A stretch of 64,000 nucleotides of DNA from Ridgeia piscesae (taxonomy: Eukaryota; Annelida; Polychaeta; Sabellida; Siboglinidae). The stretch lies in assembly GCA_025642075.2 (NCBI GenBank), contig JAODUO010001167.1, positions 1 to 64,000 on the forward strand. Reading direction: 5' to 3'. The position numbers and the translations under genes were made by a program. The stretch's first letter is position 1. Each line of letters starts with the position of its first letter. Of this stretch, positions 1-14,599 are shown piece after piece. The notes under the pieces were generated by a model. It was given only the letters and a program-made list of their open reading frames with translations. It did no database searches and had not been told where the DNA came from.

Positions 1-39
<39 letters not shown>

Positions 40-162
40 TATATTTGTGTGTTTTTGTGGGTGTATGTTGTTCTAATTTTGACGACATTTATAAAATTTA
101 AATTTTCCCTAAATATATAATATCATACATGTCGTATAAAATGTAAAAACCCCAAATAAAAA

Positions 163-216
<54 letters not shown>

Positions 217-340
217 CCACCACACCCACACACACACACACACACACACACAAAAAAACCCCAAAAAAAAAAAAAAAAAAAAAAATCTCTCTCTCTCTTT
301 TCCTCTCTCTCCCCCCCATTTAAAACCTACCTTTTCAACA
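1..340. repeat. Low-complexity left edge: (AT)n, (CA)n, poly-A and CT tracts
   Basis: Bases 1-36 are an AT dinucleotide run, 164-251 an imperfect CA array, about 252-286 A-rich, and about 287-317 CT-rich. Open frames through this stretch only encode dipeptide runs, so no gene is called. Confidence 0.95.
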
Positions 341-1017
341 ATTCACATTTCACAATGCACACTACTACACATGGACAGTAACACAGGCCTACTTGTGAAT
401 TATTGAATACGTTAGGTCGCACTGACATATCTCTTCCAAAAACATTTATCTCTGTTCTCAATTATACCTTTTCACCGTAACTGCTGCCCTATCGACTGTT
501 TTTGTGTTCGCATCTGGTGTGAGAAGCGACCGCAAACAAACGATTGTTTTGACTGTGTAGCTAGTCAATGTTTAATACCGGTAGTAATATTTAATACCGG
601 TGGCACACGCGAGCATCTACGTCCTTCTCCCTTTTCTCCACCCCAGACAGCTACCAATTCACTGCCTGTGGTGTTACCAGCAGCACCGCCGACACTACAG
701 CAGATTTCACATATCTCCTCACCCGTGGTGCCATCAGGTACATCAACGGAGGGTAGCCAAGCCAACGGGGTGCATGCTGCGATGTCCGGTGTCCTCCCTC
801 TCATTGAGTATAATCAGGTCGCACTGACATATTTCTTCCAAAAACAAACTATTTATCTATCTACATGTGCATCTATTTCTGTTCTCAATTATAGTCTTTC
901 ACCGTAGCTGCTGCACTACATCACATTGTTTTGAAGATGATAGCTTCCTACAGCGAACTTTCGGTGTATCGACTGTCACTGAAGAGCATCAACATTCACT
1001 CCAATCGGCGAACTCGA
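341..1017. other. Unassigned flank with an imperfect direct repeat (413-490 and 817-915)
   Basis: The segment beginning with GGTCGCACTGACATAT at about 413 recurs at about 817. Both copies continue through a shared run that includes CTGTTCTCAATTATA and TTTCACCGTA. The copies bracket about 330 bases, GC-richer than the flanks, that are open on the minus strand (565-804). That stretch could be a downstream exon of the signal-peptide gene starting at 1819, but I recognise no domain and see no convincing splice pair, so no gene is called. Confidence 0.5.
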
Positions 1018-1038
1018 ATGTGTGTGTCTGTATGTGTG

Positions 1039-1113
<75 letters not shown>

Positions 1114-1132
1114 GTTGTGTGTGTTTTGTGTG

Positions 1133-1167
<35 letters not shown>

Positions 1168-1171
1168 TGTG

Positions 1172-1218
<47 letters not shown>

Positions 1219-1234
1219 GTGTTTGTATGTGTGT

Positions 1235-1266
<32 letters not shown>

Positions 1267-1293
1267 TGTATGTGTGTGTGTTTGTATGTGTGT

Positions 1294-1360
<67 letters not shown>

Positions 1361-1372
1361 ATGTGTGGTGGG

Positions 1373-1407
<35 letters not shown>

Positions 1408-1415
1408 GTTATATG

Positions 1416-1463
<48 letters not shown>

Positions 1464-1494
1464 GTGTATGTGTTTGTGTGATTGTGTGTTGTGT

Positions 1495-1547
<53 letters not shown>

Positions 1548-1560
1548 TGTGTGGGTGGGT
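1018..1560. repeat. Interrupted (GT)n array, about 540 bp
   Basis: GT dinucleotides are broken by occasional TTGT, TATG and GATG interruptions. Cys-Val and His-Thr open frames here are artefacts of the repeat. Confidence 0.97.
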
Positions 1561-1701
1561 GGGTGGGGGGTTGGGTGTGTGGGTTTATATTGTTCTTATT
1601 TTTGCGAAATTTGGCGTTGTTGGTAGTATGTTGTCCTAAATATACACATTCACTCACACATAAAACATATACACACACTTTGATCAGTAAATACATCCTA
1701 C

Positions 1702-1819
1702 CTGTGTCATTACTTGCAGATGTCCTGAGACAGGCAAACACCAGCAGGAGTAGACACACCAACATAAATCGGTGCCCAGCTGCTGAACTTAGCAACGCAT
1801 GTGTTTGAGATGTCGACAT
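1702..1819 (-). CDS. First coding exon with signal peptide, gene continues off the left edge (partial)
   Basis: Reading the minus strand from the ATG at 1819-1817 gives 39 codons plus one base, ending at ACACAG followed by a consensus donor GTAGGAT at 1701. Residues 18-31 are strongly hydrophobic (FMLVCLLLLVFACL) and are followed by a small-residue stretch (TSASND) suited to signal-peptidase cleavage, so the product is probably secreted or membrane-anchored. Another ATG at 1765 would start right at the hydrophobic core, and an in-frame ATG at 1912 would lengthen the N-terminus. I prefer 1819 or 1765. The family cannot be told from this exon; the remainder must lie in the GT-rich left edge or beyond it. 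The same 5' region is duplicated at 7484-8233, next to a receptor-like gene, so both may come from one gene family (inference). Confidence 0.6.
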
Positions 1820-2526
1820 CTTCGCTGCTTTGTTGAACCTCCGTTCTTGCCGCGGTGTTGTGTACGACTGATCTTCGCGTGTTGACAGTGCGTTGTCACA
1901 GCGCGTTGTCATAGCGCGTCGTCAATGCGAATCGATTTGTCGTGACGGGGCACAAAGTGACGAGGGGTGGACGAGACAATTGGCCGTTCTGATCATGTGA
2001 TCCAGCGTAATGTGTGGCACTGCGATGCCGATTAATCGTTGTTTTATTATACAGGTGTATGTAAATGCATGTATGTTTTGCAAATGCAGCTAATGCAAAG
2101 TCACACTCGAATGTTGCTCATTTTATGTACGACCTCACGCGCGTACGTAATCCAAATATAAGTTAGTGCGATGGTAGAATCAACATATTTTATCTCTTAT
2201 TACATCATCTTCCTCCCTGAAGCCCTTAGTCTAGTCGGAAGGAGGGGATACCGTGCACCCCCCGGAAATACGTTTAATATTTCTTTTCGGTGTCACTAGA
2301 TCGGAATAAATGCGTAGGAAAAGGTTTGCTATGTTAGCAAATCAAGAAAATGTCCCACGTACCATTTTAAAGCAAATTAGTCCAACTATTATAGAACAAA
2401 TATGTTTCTTACTATACATCTGCCAATATTGCACATATCTGCCACAATGCCACACATCCGTACCCATGTTGTCAAGGTCAAGGATCATTAGAAGACCATT
2501 CCTGGATTAATTACGTGTGTCATTGG
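1764..2526 (-). repeat. Duplicated promoter/5' region, copy 1
   Basis: From ATAAATCGGTG at 1764 to GTGTGTCATTGG near 2526 this segment matches 7484-8233 over nearly its whole length, with indels. It covers the start of the signal-peptide exon, its presumed 5' leader and about 700 bases upstream, so it probably carries that gene's promoter. Shared landmarks include TGTCGACATCTTCGCTGC, CACTGCGATGCCGATTAATC and GAATAAAT. Confidence 0.8.
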
Positions 2527-4155
2527 TTTGTTCTAAAGTGCCAATATTACCGAAAATTTGACTTTTTCGATGTATCTCAGCCAACATTGCAGGTAAGTTA
2601 AAAGGTTTTTTTGTAGGCATTATTTTAGGAAATCGTGTTGTTTGTACGAGTTAATATTGCGTTGAGAATCAACTGAAGCTATTGTAAATACAGGAATTTC
2701 ACCAAGTTCATTTTCCAACTCATTTATTGATCTAGGTAAATAGCAAGCCAGAATGACATTTTCTGAGCTGCCGCGTCTCAACCCCTCAATGGCTTCAAGA
2801 CGACAATCGACAGAACATCATTCACTACCGCTTTCACGAAAAATCGTCTAAGTCACACTCGCCCTCGTTTTCAGCCTCCTCTTCTTCTTCCTCTTCATCA
2901 TCGCCATTGTCCAGGCGATCAACCAGTGAGTTTATGACGTTCGCATTTGTTTATGGATAACGCAGTCATGCTTCATCCAGTTTCAAAACAAGCAAATATA
3001 ATATTATGCTTATCAACTGGCAACATATAGCAACACTCTTGAAATAAGTAGAAACGAATGCTTAGATAATGCAGCGATCGTCATCACTGACATAGCCATA
3101 GCAAATATTCAAATATTAAATAAACACAACACTTTCTGTAGATCTACAGCAGCGTAGCGATAAAGCTGATTGAATAATATATCGCGTATCACAGAGAATG
3201 CCTGTTGCGATGTTGCGTCAGTTTCTGTAGAACGTTAACTGTAAATCGTAATTTAAAACACAACCACAGCTGAGCGACTCATAATGTGTTCACGGTGTGG
3301 TTTTGTCAACGTCTCATTTTATATATATGTTTATAGAAAAGGAAATAAATTCACACATACAACGTCACTCCTGGGAATCATTATAGCAATAACATGATAC
3401 CCTTGTGGAATCCAATTTCAGAGGCACCCCTTTTGCAACATAATTGTTCTAGTTCAAAACAGATAACCAATATTCCAGTTGTCAACGGGTGGGTCAAAGT
3501 ACTACGTGCTATGGTCGCAACATAATGAATAAAACACGGAATAACTACTTAGACCTCTTGCTGTTTGTTGCTGTTGCTGTACGCGTCAGTACGCTGAACA
3601 ACATCTGAAAATGACGTATCCGATTATATGAGAATAATTATTAGAATAAACTTGACAAGAACCTTCCAGCAAGAATTGCCAAATATCAATATGAAGATAT
3701 GCAACCCATCTTTCAAGGAATAATAATTATGAAGTATATCATAGAGCCACTCTATGGTAAAGTGATCGTCCTTGTTTAGGGAAACAAAAAGGCAATTGTT
3801 ATATAAGCTGGTAAGCTTGAAATTAATAAAACGTATCAATTTTATAAATTACACAGCACACTGTTGTCGACGTGGTGTAATAACATATCTTTCTTGATAG
3901 GTGATTATAGTGAAATGTTTTAGTTCCCGACGGCAGCCTTATCCAGAGATTGACCCAATTGTGACCAACAAGCGCAAAGAGCTACTTTAATATGTACGCT
4001 AAGGTGACAACATAACAAATTATGTCACCACATGTTCGTTTCTCAAAACTGACATACTATTATGCTCAATAATAACTGCTAACGGTTATATGTTACTTTT
4101 TGATGCGACGATCCATGCAGATATACATTTTGTTTCCCTTTTGAAGTGTTGGTTA
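2527..4155. other. Intergenic stretch without recognisable gene
   Basis: AT-rich sequence downstream of the receptor-like gene's stop codon. A short acidic frame on the minus strand (about 2830-2950, rich in Glu/Asp) ends at a stop and has a stop closely upstream. It looks like codon repetition (GAA/GAG) rather than an exon. No RNA gene or transposon ends were identified. Confidence 0.5.
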
Positions 4156-4630
4156 TTATTTGATGTCGATTTCGCACATTTCCCAAAGTTCCTGAGCTTT
4201 CGGTATCTGAATAGTCACATGTTTGCAGTCCTTTCCATCACAGATACATTTCGCGACACACGTAGTCAGGCCGTCGCTCCCAGACTCAATGTTGTCGCCC
4301 AATTTACACTTCCGGTAGAGTCCCGATGTCTCGCAGTATGACCATTTGGTCTGTCTAATCGACACGATGACGTCGGGGATGGAACAGACGAGGTGGCGAC
4401 AAGTGATCGTGACGGTGAAAGAAGTCTTGATTGCTTCTGGCACACATTTGTTGATGACGAGGCCGCGGTGAATACACTTACCCTGCGGCTGTGGCGACCA
4501 GCGCCGAGCTCCGGCTAAGAACGTGAACATGTCAGTCTGTGCCAGGACAAGGCACTTGTCGTTGTTGTCGTCGTTCAGTTGGATTGCCTTCTCCATCGTC
4601 ACCGGGGGTCCAAGACAGGTTGAGACGACA
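4156..4630 (-). CDS. Terminal exon of receptor-like gene: Cys-rich C-terminal domain
   Basis: A TTTGTTTTAG acceptor at 4634-4631 opens a 157-codon frame, after one split-codon base, that ends with TAA at 4158-4156. The residues are well composed and include about 15 cysteines, for example in KCIHRGLVINKC, TITCRHLVC, WSYCETSGLYRKC and CVAKCICDGKDCK, which looks like a disulfide-rich extracellular domain. The beginning (TCLGPPVTMEKAIQLND) faintly recalls the first strand of fucolectin/discoidin-type domains, but I would not assign it on that. There is no transmembrane segment, so if this is the true C-terminus the protein is secreted. The exon entry phase fits a donor at 4995 in the upstream exon. 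Confidence 0.7.
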
Positions 4631-4995
4631 CTAAAACAAACAACAACAAATGTACCTTTCTAGTGAAAGATACAATGGTACTGCTGGTGCCGTGAATAAG
4701 ATGCCTCGGCCTGCTTTGTGTTGGTAGCAGCATCCTCCACACAAATGTCAACCACTACGATTGCACAGTTACACATTATGCGTAAATTACATTTTGCGTT
4801 CCGCCAACTAAACTACCTTTTAACAGTAGGTTATTTCGAATGATTGGTGAATTTCGTCACATACATGCAGATATAGGTTTTTCAACAATGTTTTGGTCTG
4901 AAGTCGCTATGTTATATAAGTGGAAATCAATAGCATAGATACATAATATGCCTGATAATTGACGTGTTATCGAAAGCGAAATACGTGGATAAAAC

Positions 4996-5410
4996 GTGAA
5001 CACAGCATTTTCATCGTTCGGTTCTGTCAGCACGTTGGCTAGAGTCACGACTTTCCCGTAGCGGTCACCTTTGTCCTCAAGTCTCATGACCTCTTTGGTT
5101 CCTGACGTAAAACTCACACCTCCAGAGATAATATTGTTCGTCCATTTCACCCAGAATTGTCTCTTCTTGTTGCAGTCTTGGGTGAATGGTGACGCATTTC
5201 TGATAGTTTTCTTGATGGCCATGCCCCTGACGATGCTGTTTTCATTTGGGTTACTCGCAAAGTTGAGTTCATAAGCCATGTGGATGTGAGCATTCCTGAG
5301 CTGCACCTAAATACGACTGCAGGTCTTCACTTCAAACAGGAGAACGTTCTGCTTCCTCCGTAACTGAATCTCGTTACCCGAGACTCTGTGCAAACACTGC
5401 TCTGGAACAT
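4996..5410 (-). CDS. Exon with farnesoic-acid-O-methyltransferase-like (PF12248-type) domain, one in-frame stop
   Basis: The exon follows a TCCTTGCAG acceptor (intron ends 5411). Its first two bases complete a GAT codon with the G that ends the LDL-receptor-repeat exon at 5736, so the phases agree. The translation shows the usual layout of the family: LLFEVKTCSRI, a His/Ala segment (NAHIHMAYEL), NSIVRGMAIKKTIRN, then RQFWVKWTNNIISGG and RLED. The domain name is historical; in animals these modules occur in secreted or receptor proteins and enzymatic activity is not implied. A TAG at 5309-5307 interrupts the frame between CSRI and VQLRNAH. This is either a nonsense allele or pseudogene mutation, or a base error. 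The 3' boundary is uncertain: a weak GTTTTA donor at 4995 gives the phase needed by the next exon. Confidence 0.65.
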
Positions 5411-5735
5411 CTGCAAGGATATGTATGTGACATTTTATTTGCACCCTCAACTTAATTTCTACTACAATACAAGTGTACGTTTTGTAATGCTTTGATAATA
5501 ATTTAATAATTTATTTATTTATTGTCGTCCTTTTAACGTATCCTTTGCAAATATATCACTGCGTGTTACGTTAAAGGGCAAAAAAAGGCAACCTATCTTA
5601 GTATCCATTTTCCTGTCTACAAATTTAATTTTTATGATCTCAGTTTTTAAGCTGTGCGTAATAGCCAAGTGACATAATAACCATATGAAGCTCTATATGT
5701 AATGCAACAAATGGATTAATCAAATGTTTACTTAC

Positions 5736-5887
5736 CATAATTACCCCAGAAGAAACGTTTATTCGGGTAGTCTATGTCTAACGCCCACGGATTACCCAGG
5801 TTTGTTGTCACAATCGCAGAGAGTTCCAGTCCATCCAGGTTCGACTTGTGCACTGCAGGTGGCGTGTCAGAAGTGTAAAATAACAGT
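5736..5887 (-). CDS. Exon encoding an LDL-receptor class B (YWTD-type) repeat
   Basis: A 152-bp exon flanked by ATTGCATTTCAG (acceptor) and GTAAGT (donor at 5735). The translation contains LLFYTSDTPPAVHKSNLDG, then a hydrophobic strand (LSAIVTTNLGNPWALDID) and YPNKRFFWGNY. This is the class B repeat pattern of a YxxD-like strand, NLDG turn, NP/W loop and DYPNKR(L/F)(Y/F)W seen in LDLR/LRP beta-propellers. Only one of the usual five or six repeats is visible; others should be on exons further right on the minus strand or may be lost. The exon ends in phase 1 and joins cleanly to the 5410 exon. Confidence 0.8.
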
Positions 5888-5944
5888 CTGAAATGCAATA
5901 TACACTGTACGTTACAATCTCTTTTACCGTAATCGGTTGACACG

Positions 5945-6068
5945 CAATGTAATATTTAATAGCAACAGGAATCGTATGGGCTCGTATGATGTCGCCGATA
6001 GGTTGTACGTACATATGTATGATGAAAAAAGCAGTGGCCCAAAGACAGAGCCTTGCGGGACACATGTC
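5945..6068 (-). mobile_element. Fragment of a non-LTR retrotransposon reverse transcriptase
   Basis: The minus strand from about 6068 reads CVPQGSVFGPLLFS, the signature of motif B of non-LTR reverse transcriptases, then after a one-base shift PIGDIIRAHTIPV, which fits the segment before the YADD box in CR1/L2-type elements. It is short and frame-broken, so it is a relic, sitting just upstream of the class B repeat exon in what is probably an intron. Confidence 0.75.
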
Positions 6069-7143
6069 GTTAAAGTAGTTGTATTCGAATTTATTTAATT
6101 TATGTATTAAAGTTAGTTATTTATATAAATATACGTTATATATTTTTACTTATTTATTTTAAAATATTAGTATTCGTCTTATTATACAAATATCTTGTTA
6201 ATTTTGAATAGTAATATGTTTTGAAGTGACATATTACTATTCAATCGACTAATTACGACCAGTAATGGATATGGCACTATACCAAGCAAAATGTATTATT
6301 ATTGTATTACAATAACTGCAACCAACAGTTTCTTAAGAAGAGTTAGTAACCGACTATTTAGCTACTGGATAGATATTGTTCCTCAGTAATTCGCATTACT
6401 CACCGAGTGATAATGTACGAGTACATATGTATAAGCGTGCCTGTAAGTAGAGTGTATATTTTATGCAATACATGAATACACACTGTGCGAGCCATCATGA
6501 AGTGATTAATCAAATGATACGGTACACTGTTTAACACTGCAAATTATGTTTCATTGTGGGAGTTTTTATAGTTTAGTTTATATGCACAAAACGTACTAAA
6601 ACATGGCATTACCAAATAAAGGTTTATTTTAATAATAATAAAAATAATTAGGTAACTTCTATTGCGCTTATATCCTTAGAAACCAAGCTCAGAGGCGCAT
6701 CAATGCAAAAGGTTAATCGATCTCCAAGTCCAGTAATTGATTGATACGCCAGGGAGCAATGGTGCATATGAGGCTGTAGGGGTATGTCGTTAAATGCCGG
6801 CGACATTTAGTAATATTTTTAACATATTTGACCCTGGAATGGAACCATATTCCAAAGGAACTATAGTCCACAGCGTAGGCGCACCAACAGCAAACGCCCT
6901 AGTATCAATACTAATATTGAATTTTGGGACAAACAATTAAGCATAACTAGATTCTGATGATCGATGCTGAACGAGTTTTCTGACAGGAGCAAGAAACATA
7001 TGTATATGCAATGGCTGCTTACAGGAAAGTGCCTGGCAAGTAATTATACTTATCTTAAAGATGACACGATACGTTGTAGTTTGTTGACATCCGTTATGGC
7101 AATATTTGGATAAATCGAATTGAAAAAGTGTAAACTACTACCG

Positions 7144-7198
<55 letters not shown>

Positions 7199-7483
7199 TT
7201 GATTTAATTTTTATTTATGTTTAATTAATTTTATTATTTTTTATTTTATGTATTTTATCATGTATACATACTCATGTACAACGCCTCCGAATGGATATTT
7301 CCAGATTCATGGCGCTATATCAATGTTCTTCTTCTTATTATTATTATATATAAGGCTAACTGCCGCACAAGACCAGTGCATATACGACCGCCTACAGGAG
7401 ACCGGCCGTATATTTTTATGTAACTGATTTTCTAATTATGTCTAATTGGAACAACAAAATGGCGGATCATGACTCCTCAAAAA
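6069..7483. other. AT-rich stretch, probably intron or 5' flank of the minus-strand receptor gene; (AT)n at 7145-7194
   Basis: No exon or RNA gene recognised. A pure AT run lies at 7145-7194. A short tail-like segment near 7310-7345 (GGCGCTATATCAATG followed by ATT repeats) resembles the 3' end of invertebrate retroposons. Confidence 0.5.
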
Positions 7484-8233
7484 ATAAATCGGTGTCCAGC
7501 TGCTGCACTTAGCAACGGATGTGTTTGAGATGTCGACATCTTCGCTGCTTTGTTGAACCTCCGTCCTTGCCGCGGTGTTGTGTACGACTGATCGTCGCGT
7601 TGTCATAGCGCGTTGTCACAGCACGTCAGTGCGAATCGATTCGTCGTGACGGGAATCGTTCTGATCACGTGATCCAGTGTAATGTGTGGCACTGCGATGC
7701 CGATTAATCGTAGTTTTATTATACAGGTGTAGGTAAATGCACGTATGTTTTGCAAATGCAGCTAATGCAAAGTCACACTAGAACGTTGCTCGTTTTATGT
7801 ACGATGGTAGAGTAAACATACTTTAGCTAACTAAACATTGATTGATATCTTCAAACGTTATGCAGACTGATTTCACAGTTGGCAAGTTGTACCTCATACA
7901 AGTTTTGCAAACAGTCTATGCAGTAGTGGCTCTTATTGCATCATCTTCCCCCTATGAAGCTCTTAGTCTTGTAGGAAGGGTGGGTTACGATGCATCCCCC
8001 GTAAATACATTTTACAGTTTTATTCGGTGTCACTAAATCGGAATAAATAAACGGTTTGCTATGTCAGCAAACCAGCAAAATGTCCCACATAATGCAAATT
8101 AGTGATGCTATTAATGAAAAAGTATGTTTCTTACTATATATCGGCCAATATTGCACATAACTGCACACATAAGGTGTACATACCCATGTTATCATTAGAA
8201 GACCATTTGTGGGTTAATTACGTGTGTCTTTGG
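7484..8233 (-). pseudogene. Duplicated promoter/5' region, copy 2, with truncated signal-peptide exon
   Basis: This matches 1764-2526 and carries the corresponding first-exon start on the minus strand: MSTSQTHPLLSAAAGHRFIF followed at once by TGA. The homology breaks at 7484, exactly before the bases that encode the hydrophobic core in copy 1, so the signal peptide is lost. It lies upstream of the receptor-like exons at 5887-4156 and could once have been their promoter. The other end of the homology, near 8233, abuts the 5' part of an RTE-type element. Confidence 0.7.
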
Positions 8234-9590
8234 CGTATGGGGTATAGGGGGCTCTGGGTAGGGGTACTACCTTTGATGTCTGGCATGCTGCACCCTTGGG
8301 TGTACAGGAATCATTGGTCTCCATCCATCCTCTAAATCTCTCACTTGTGTCTCCAAGCGCCATGCCCCGGCAAACCGCTTCAGCTGACCAAGCCATGTGA
8401 GGAGGTGGTGTTAACACGGCACCACTGGGCGAAGGACCTCCAAGACGCAGGTGTTCGCGACCAAGGCGAGCCACCTAGATGGAGAACATCGGCTGTGGTC
8501 AGGCATGGAGAGGGATGGGCTCCGCCATGCGACATCCGCACAAGATACGCCACATGATGATGACAACCATTACTCAAGCCATACCGGATCGGCCGTCGCC
8601 CGGGTTACAAAGGGCCGCGCCTTCCGCGGTATACCAAGGCGGAGGTGGAAAGTGTGCGACTGATATACCGAACTACAAGATCAGTGCCAGGAGCAACATC
8701 ATTATGGGCACATTGAACGTAAGAACACTGAGAGAAGCAGGCAAGCTCGATGAACTCACCCATGAGATGAACAGATACCGCTGGAACATCCTAGGACTAT
8801 GTGAAGTACGGTGGAAAAGCATCGGAGAAACATCCACCCAGGAAGGACTCAAACTGTACTTCAGTGGTCGAGACGACAAACATGAACAAGGAGTCGCGTT
8901 CCTCATTCACGAAAACACCGTGAACTGCGTCATGGGCTGTCGGCCAGTTTCCAGCCGACTTATCACCATCCGCCTGAGGACAACGCCATTCAACATCACC
9001 ATCATACAGGCGTACACCCCAACATCAGACTATGACGATGACGATGTAGACGACTTCTACGAACAACTGCAGGAAGTCCTGAACCAAATTCCAAAGAAAG
9101 ACATCCTAGTGGTGCACTAGTAATGGAACGCCAAGATAGGAGAAGATGCATATGAGAACTGGATAGGCACACGTGGAAAATACTGCAACACCAAATCAAA
9201 TGAGAGAGGCCTAAGGCTCCTGGAATTTGCCAGATAAAACAACCTTATGCTGGCGAACATATTTGGTCCACACAAAACATCCAGAATAGCCACGTGGCAC
9301 AGCCCAAACTGACAGCACTACAACCAGATAGACTACATCATGGCACATGCTACATCTGAAGAGGGTCAAGAAACTCGGCAACGCCAGGATCAAATTTGAC
9401 CTTGTGATGCTGAAGGACCCCGAAGTAGCAGAAGCCTTCCAAGCAATGATAGGAGGGACATTTGCAGCGCTCACCATTCTGGACGCGGACGGCATAGACG
9501 TGGAAACATTGATTGACACTTTCAACACAGCAGTGACCAACACTGCCAGTGAGATCCTTGGCAAGTCAAGAAGCCCTGGATCACAGTTGA
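8234..9590 (+). mobile_element. 5' part of an RTE-type non-LTR retrotransposon (endonuclease domain), degenerate
   Basis: From about 8690 the plus strand encodes an apurinic-endonuclease-like (EEP) domain: GTLNVRTLREAGK, NILGLCEVRWKSIGE, GVAFLIHENTVN and NITIIQAYTPTSDYDDDD. This is the type annotated in many genomes as craniofacial-development-protein-2-like, an RTE/BovB-style ORF. Two successive stops at 9118-9123 replace the Gly-Asp before WNAKIGE. The homology continues in the same frame with more stops (NERGLRLLEFA, LANIFGPHKTSRIATWHSPN, NQIDYIM), then KLGNARIKFDL and a linker until about 9590. The reverse transcriptase is missing, cut off by the GT array beginning at 9726. The GC-richer 8234-8690 segment looks like its 5' leader. 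Confidence 0.85.
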
Positions 9591-9725
9591 CATACTTACA
9601 ATCCAGTTCATCTTTGCATGTAACAACATACAACCATAACGTGTTGCAAAAAGTCAATAAGAATATGCAAACATGAAGGGTACTTGTCACACACAACGTA
9701 TTTTTAGCTATTTCATTACCGTTTA

Positions 9726-9997
<272 letters not shown>

Positions 9998-10112
9998 CAG
10001 TGAGTCCTTGGCAAGTGAAGTGGTGTTGTACTTAATGTTCATCTTTGTGTCCTAACCTGTGTTTAAAGTCAATGTATGTGAGGGTCTTGTGTGTTGTTTG
10101 TGTTTGTTCGTT

Positions 10113-13624
<3,512 letters not shown>

Positions 13625-14028
13625 CGTTGCGTCGATGATTTCACGGCTCCAGAGCTGCTCCACAAACACTTGTGTTGGTCGCGGTACAGGTCCATCCGGT
13701 CCCAGCTGTACTGACCACCGGCACACGCCTGCACCCTTGTAGTGCTCGCAGTGTTCCAGTCGAACACCCGACGAGCGCTCGCCTTGGTCGGTCTGTTGAT
13801 GCGTCGCAAGTAGGCCGTCAGCTGCAGAGGGTCAGAGCGCAGCCAGGCGTCGGCCGAGCCGGGCTTCACCTCGGAGAGGAACGTCGAGAATCGCGGTGAA
13901 GGGGTCCCGCTGCGGTAACGCGGGCTGTTGGTCGCCTTGAAGAGCCACGTCGATGAAGACATTCTCGATCTGTACTGTGCTGAAGGAGTGGGACGTCACT
14001 GAGGAACCCCCGCTGTTGAAGTCGTCAC
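13625..14028 (-). pseudogene. Probable exon of a minus-strand gene, interrupted by one in-frame TGA
   Basis: After a CACTATCCAG acceptor (ends 14029) a single frame runs from [20 protein letters not shown] through ENVFIDVALQGDQQPA to a TGA at 13834-13832. It then continues in the same frame as LEHCEHYKGAG, CRWSVQLGPDGPVPRP, TQVFVEQLWSREIIDATVED. The stretch is visibly GC-richer than its surroundings and drops in GC near 13620, where a GTAGAA donor-like site lies (13624). I do not recognise the domain; the Cys residues and composition would fit an extracellular module. The single stop in an otherwise long frame suggests a recently damaged gene, an error, or a rarer recoding event. A fragment of the same exon start is copied in inverse orientation at 16728-16862. 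Confidence 0.5.
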
Positions 14029-14561
14029 CTGGATAGTGGAACATAACGAGTGTGTTGATCGTGTCAGCATATTAATAAAATCTGCATTCTTGCCCAATAG
14101 AATGGCAATGATAAGGGTCTTTAAAATAAAACAATAATATCCATAATAATAATGTTTACATCAACATCGTGTAAAATCTGACATCTATTAAATTAATTTT
14201 TAATGTATATAATTTTCTGATAAAACATTGCCATTAGCATGAATAGGTTTGACAAACCAGACTGCCACGAACGGCCTATAAGCCCTATGATTCGCAGACA
14301 CGTCATATACATACTGTCGCATTCATTTAAAATTTGACGATAGTTTGCGTTACAAATAGATGTTAACGGATACACGGATTATTATCGGTGAAGACTGACC
14401 CGTAGCTTTATTTCTGAATCTGAAGAATCTTTGCTTTAAAATCACGAATAAACTCAAACTACCCAACAGTAATGCTGTAACATCATCTCGTATAAGAGAT
14501 GCTAACCCCACAACTGTCTACGCGCGCTTCGCCATGGAATGCAAATAGTGGCAACACTTAC

Positions 14562-14599
14562 CTTGAAGACCCAATAGTGGGGCTCCATGATAAGAGCAG
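14562..14599 (-). CDS. Possible small upstream exon
   Basis: The minus strand shows CTGCATATAG, then 38 bases, then a perfect GTAAGT donor at 14561. Read in the phase required by the exon at 14028 it encodes CSYHGAPLLGLQ and ends in one base that completes a Gly codon with the next exon. Only the splice-site quality and phase match support it. Confidence 0.35.

Noticed and set aside
931..1626. Open frames of up to 231 residues made of Cys-Val (and His-Thr on the other strand), also at 9211-10727, 15303-15720 and 54015-54410
   Set aside because: They are translations of GT/CA dinucleotide repeats; no non-repeat domain, start context or splice structure.
2830..2950. Acidic (Glu/Asp-rich) C-terminal exon on the minus strand
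   Set aside because: Very short, stops on both sides, GAA/GAG codon repetition, no clear acceptor.
8214..8577. Minus-strand open frames opposite the retrotransposon leader
   Set aside because: Antisense shadows of the GC-rich RTE 5' region without domain content.
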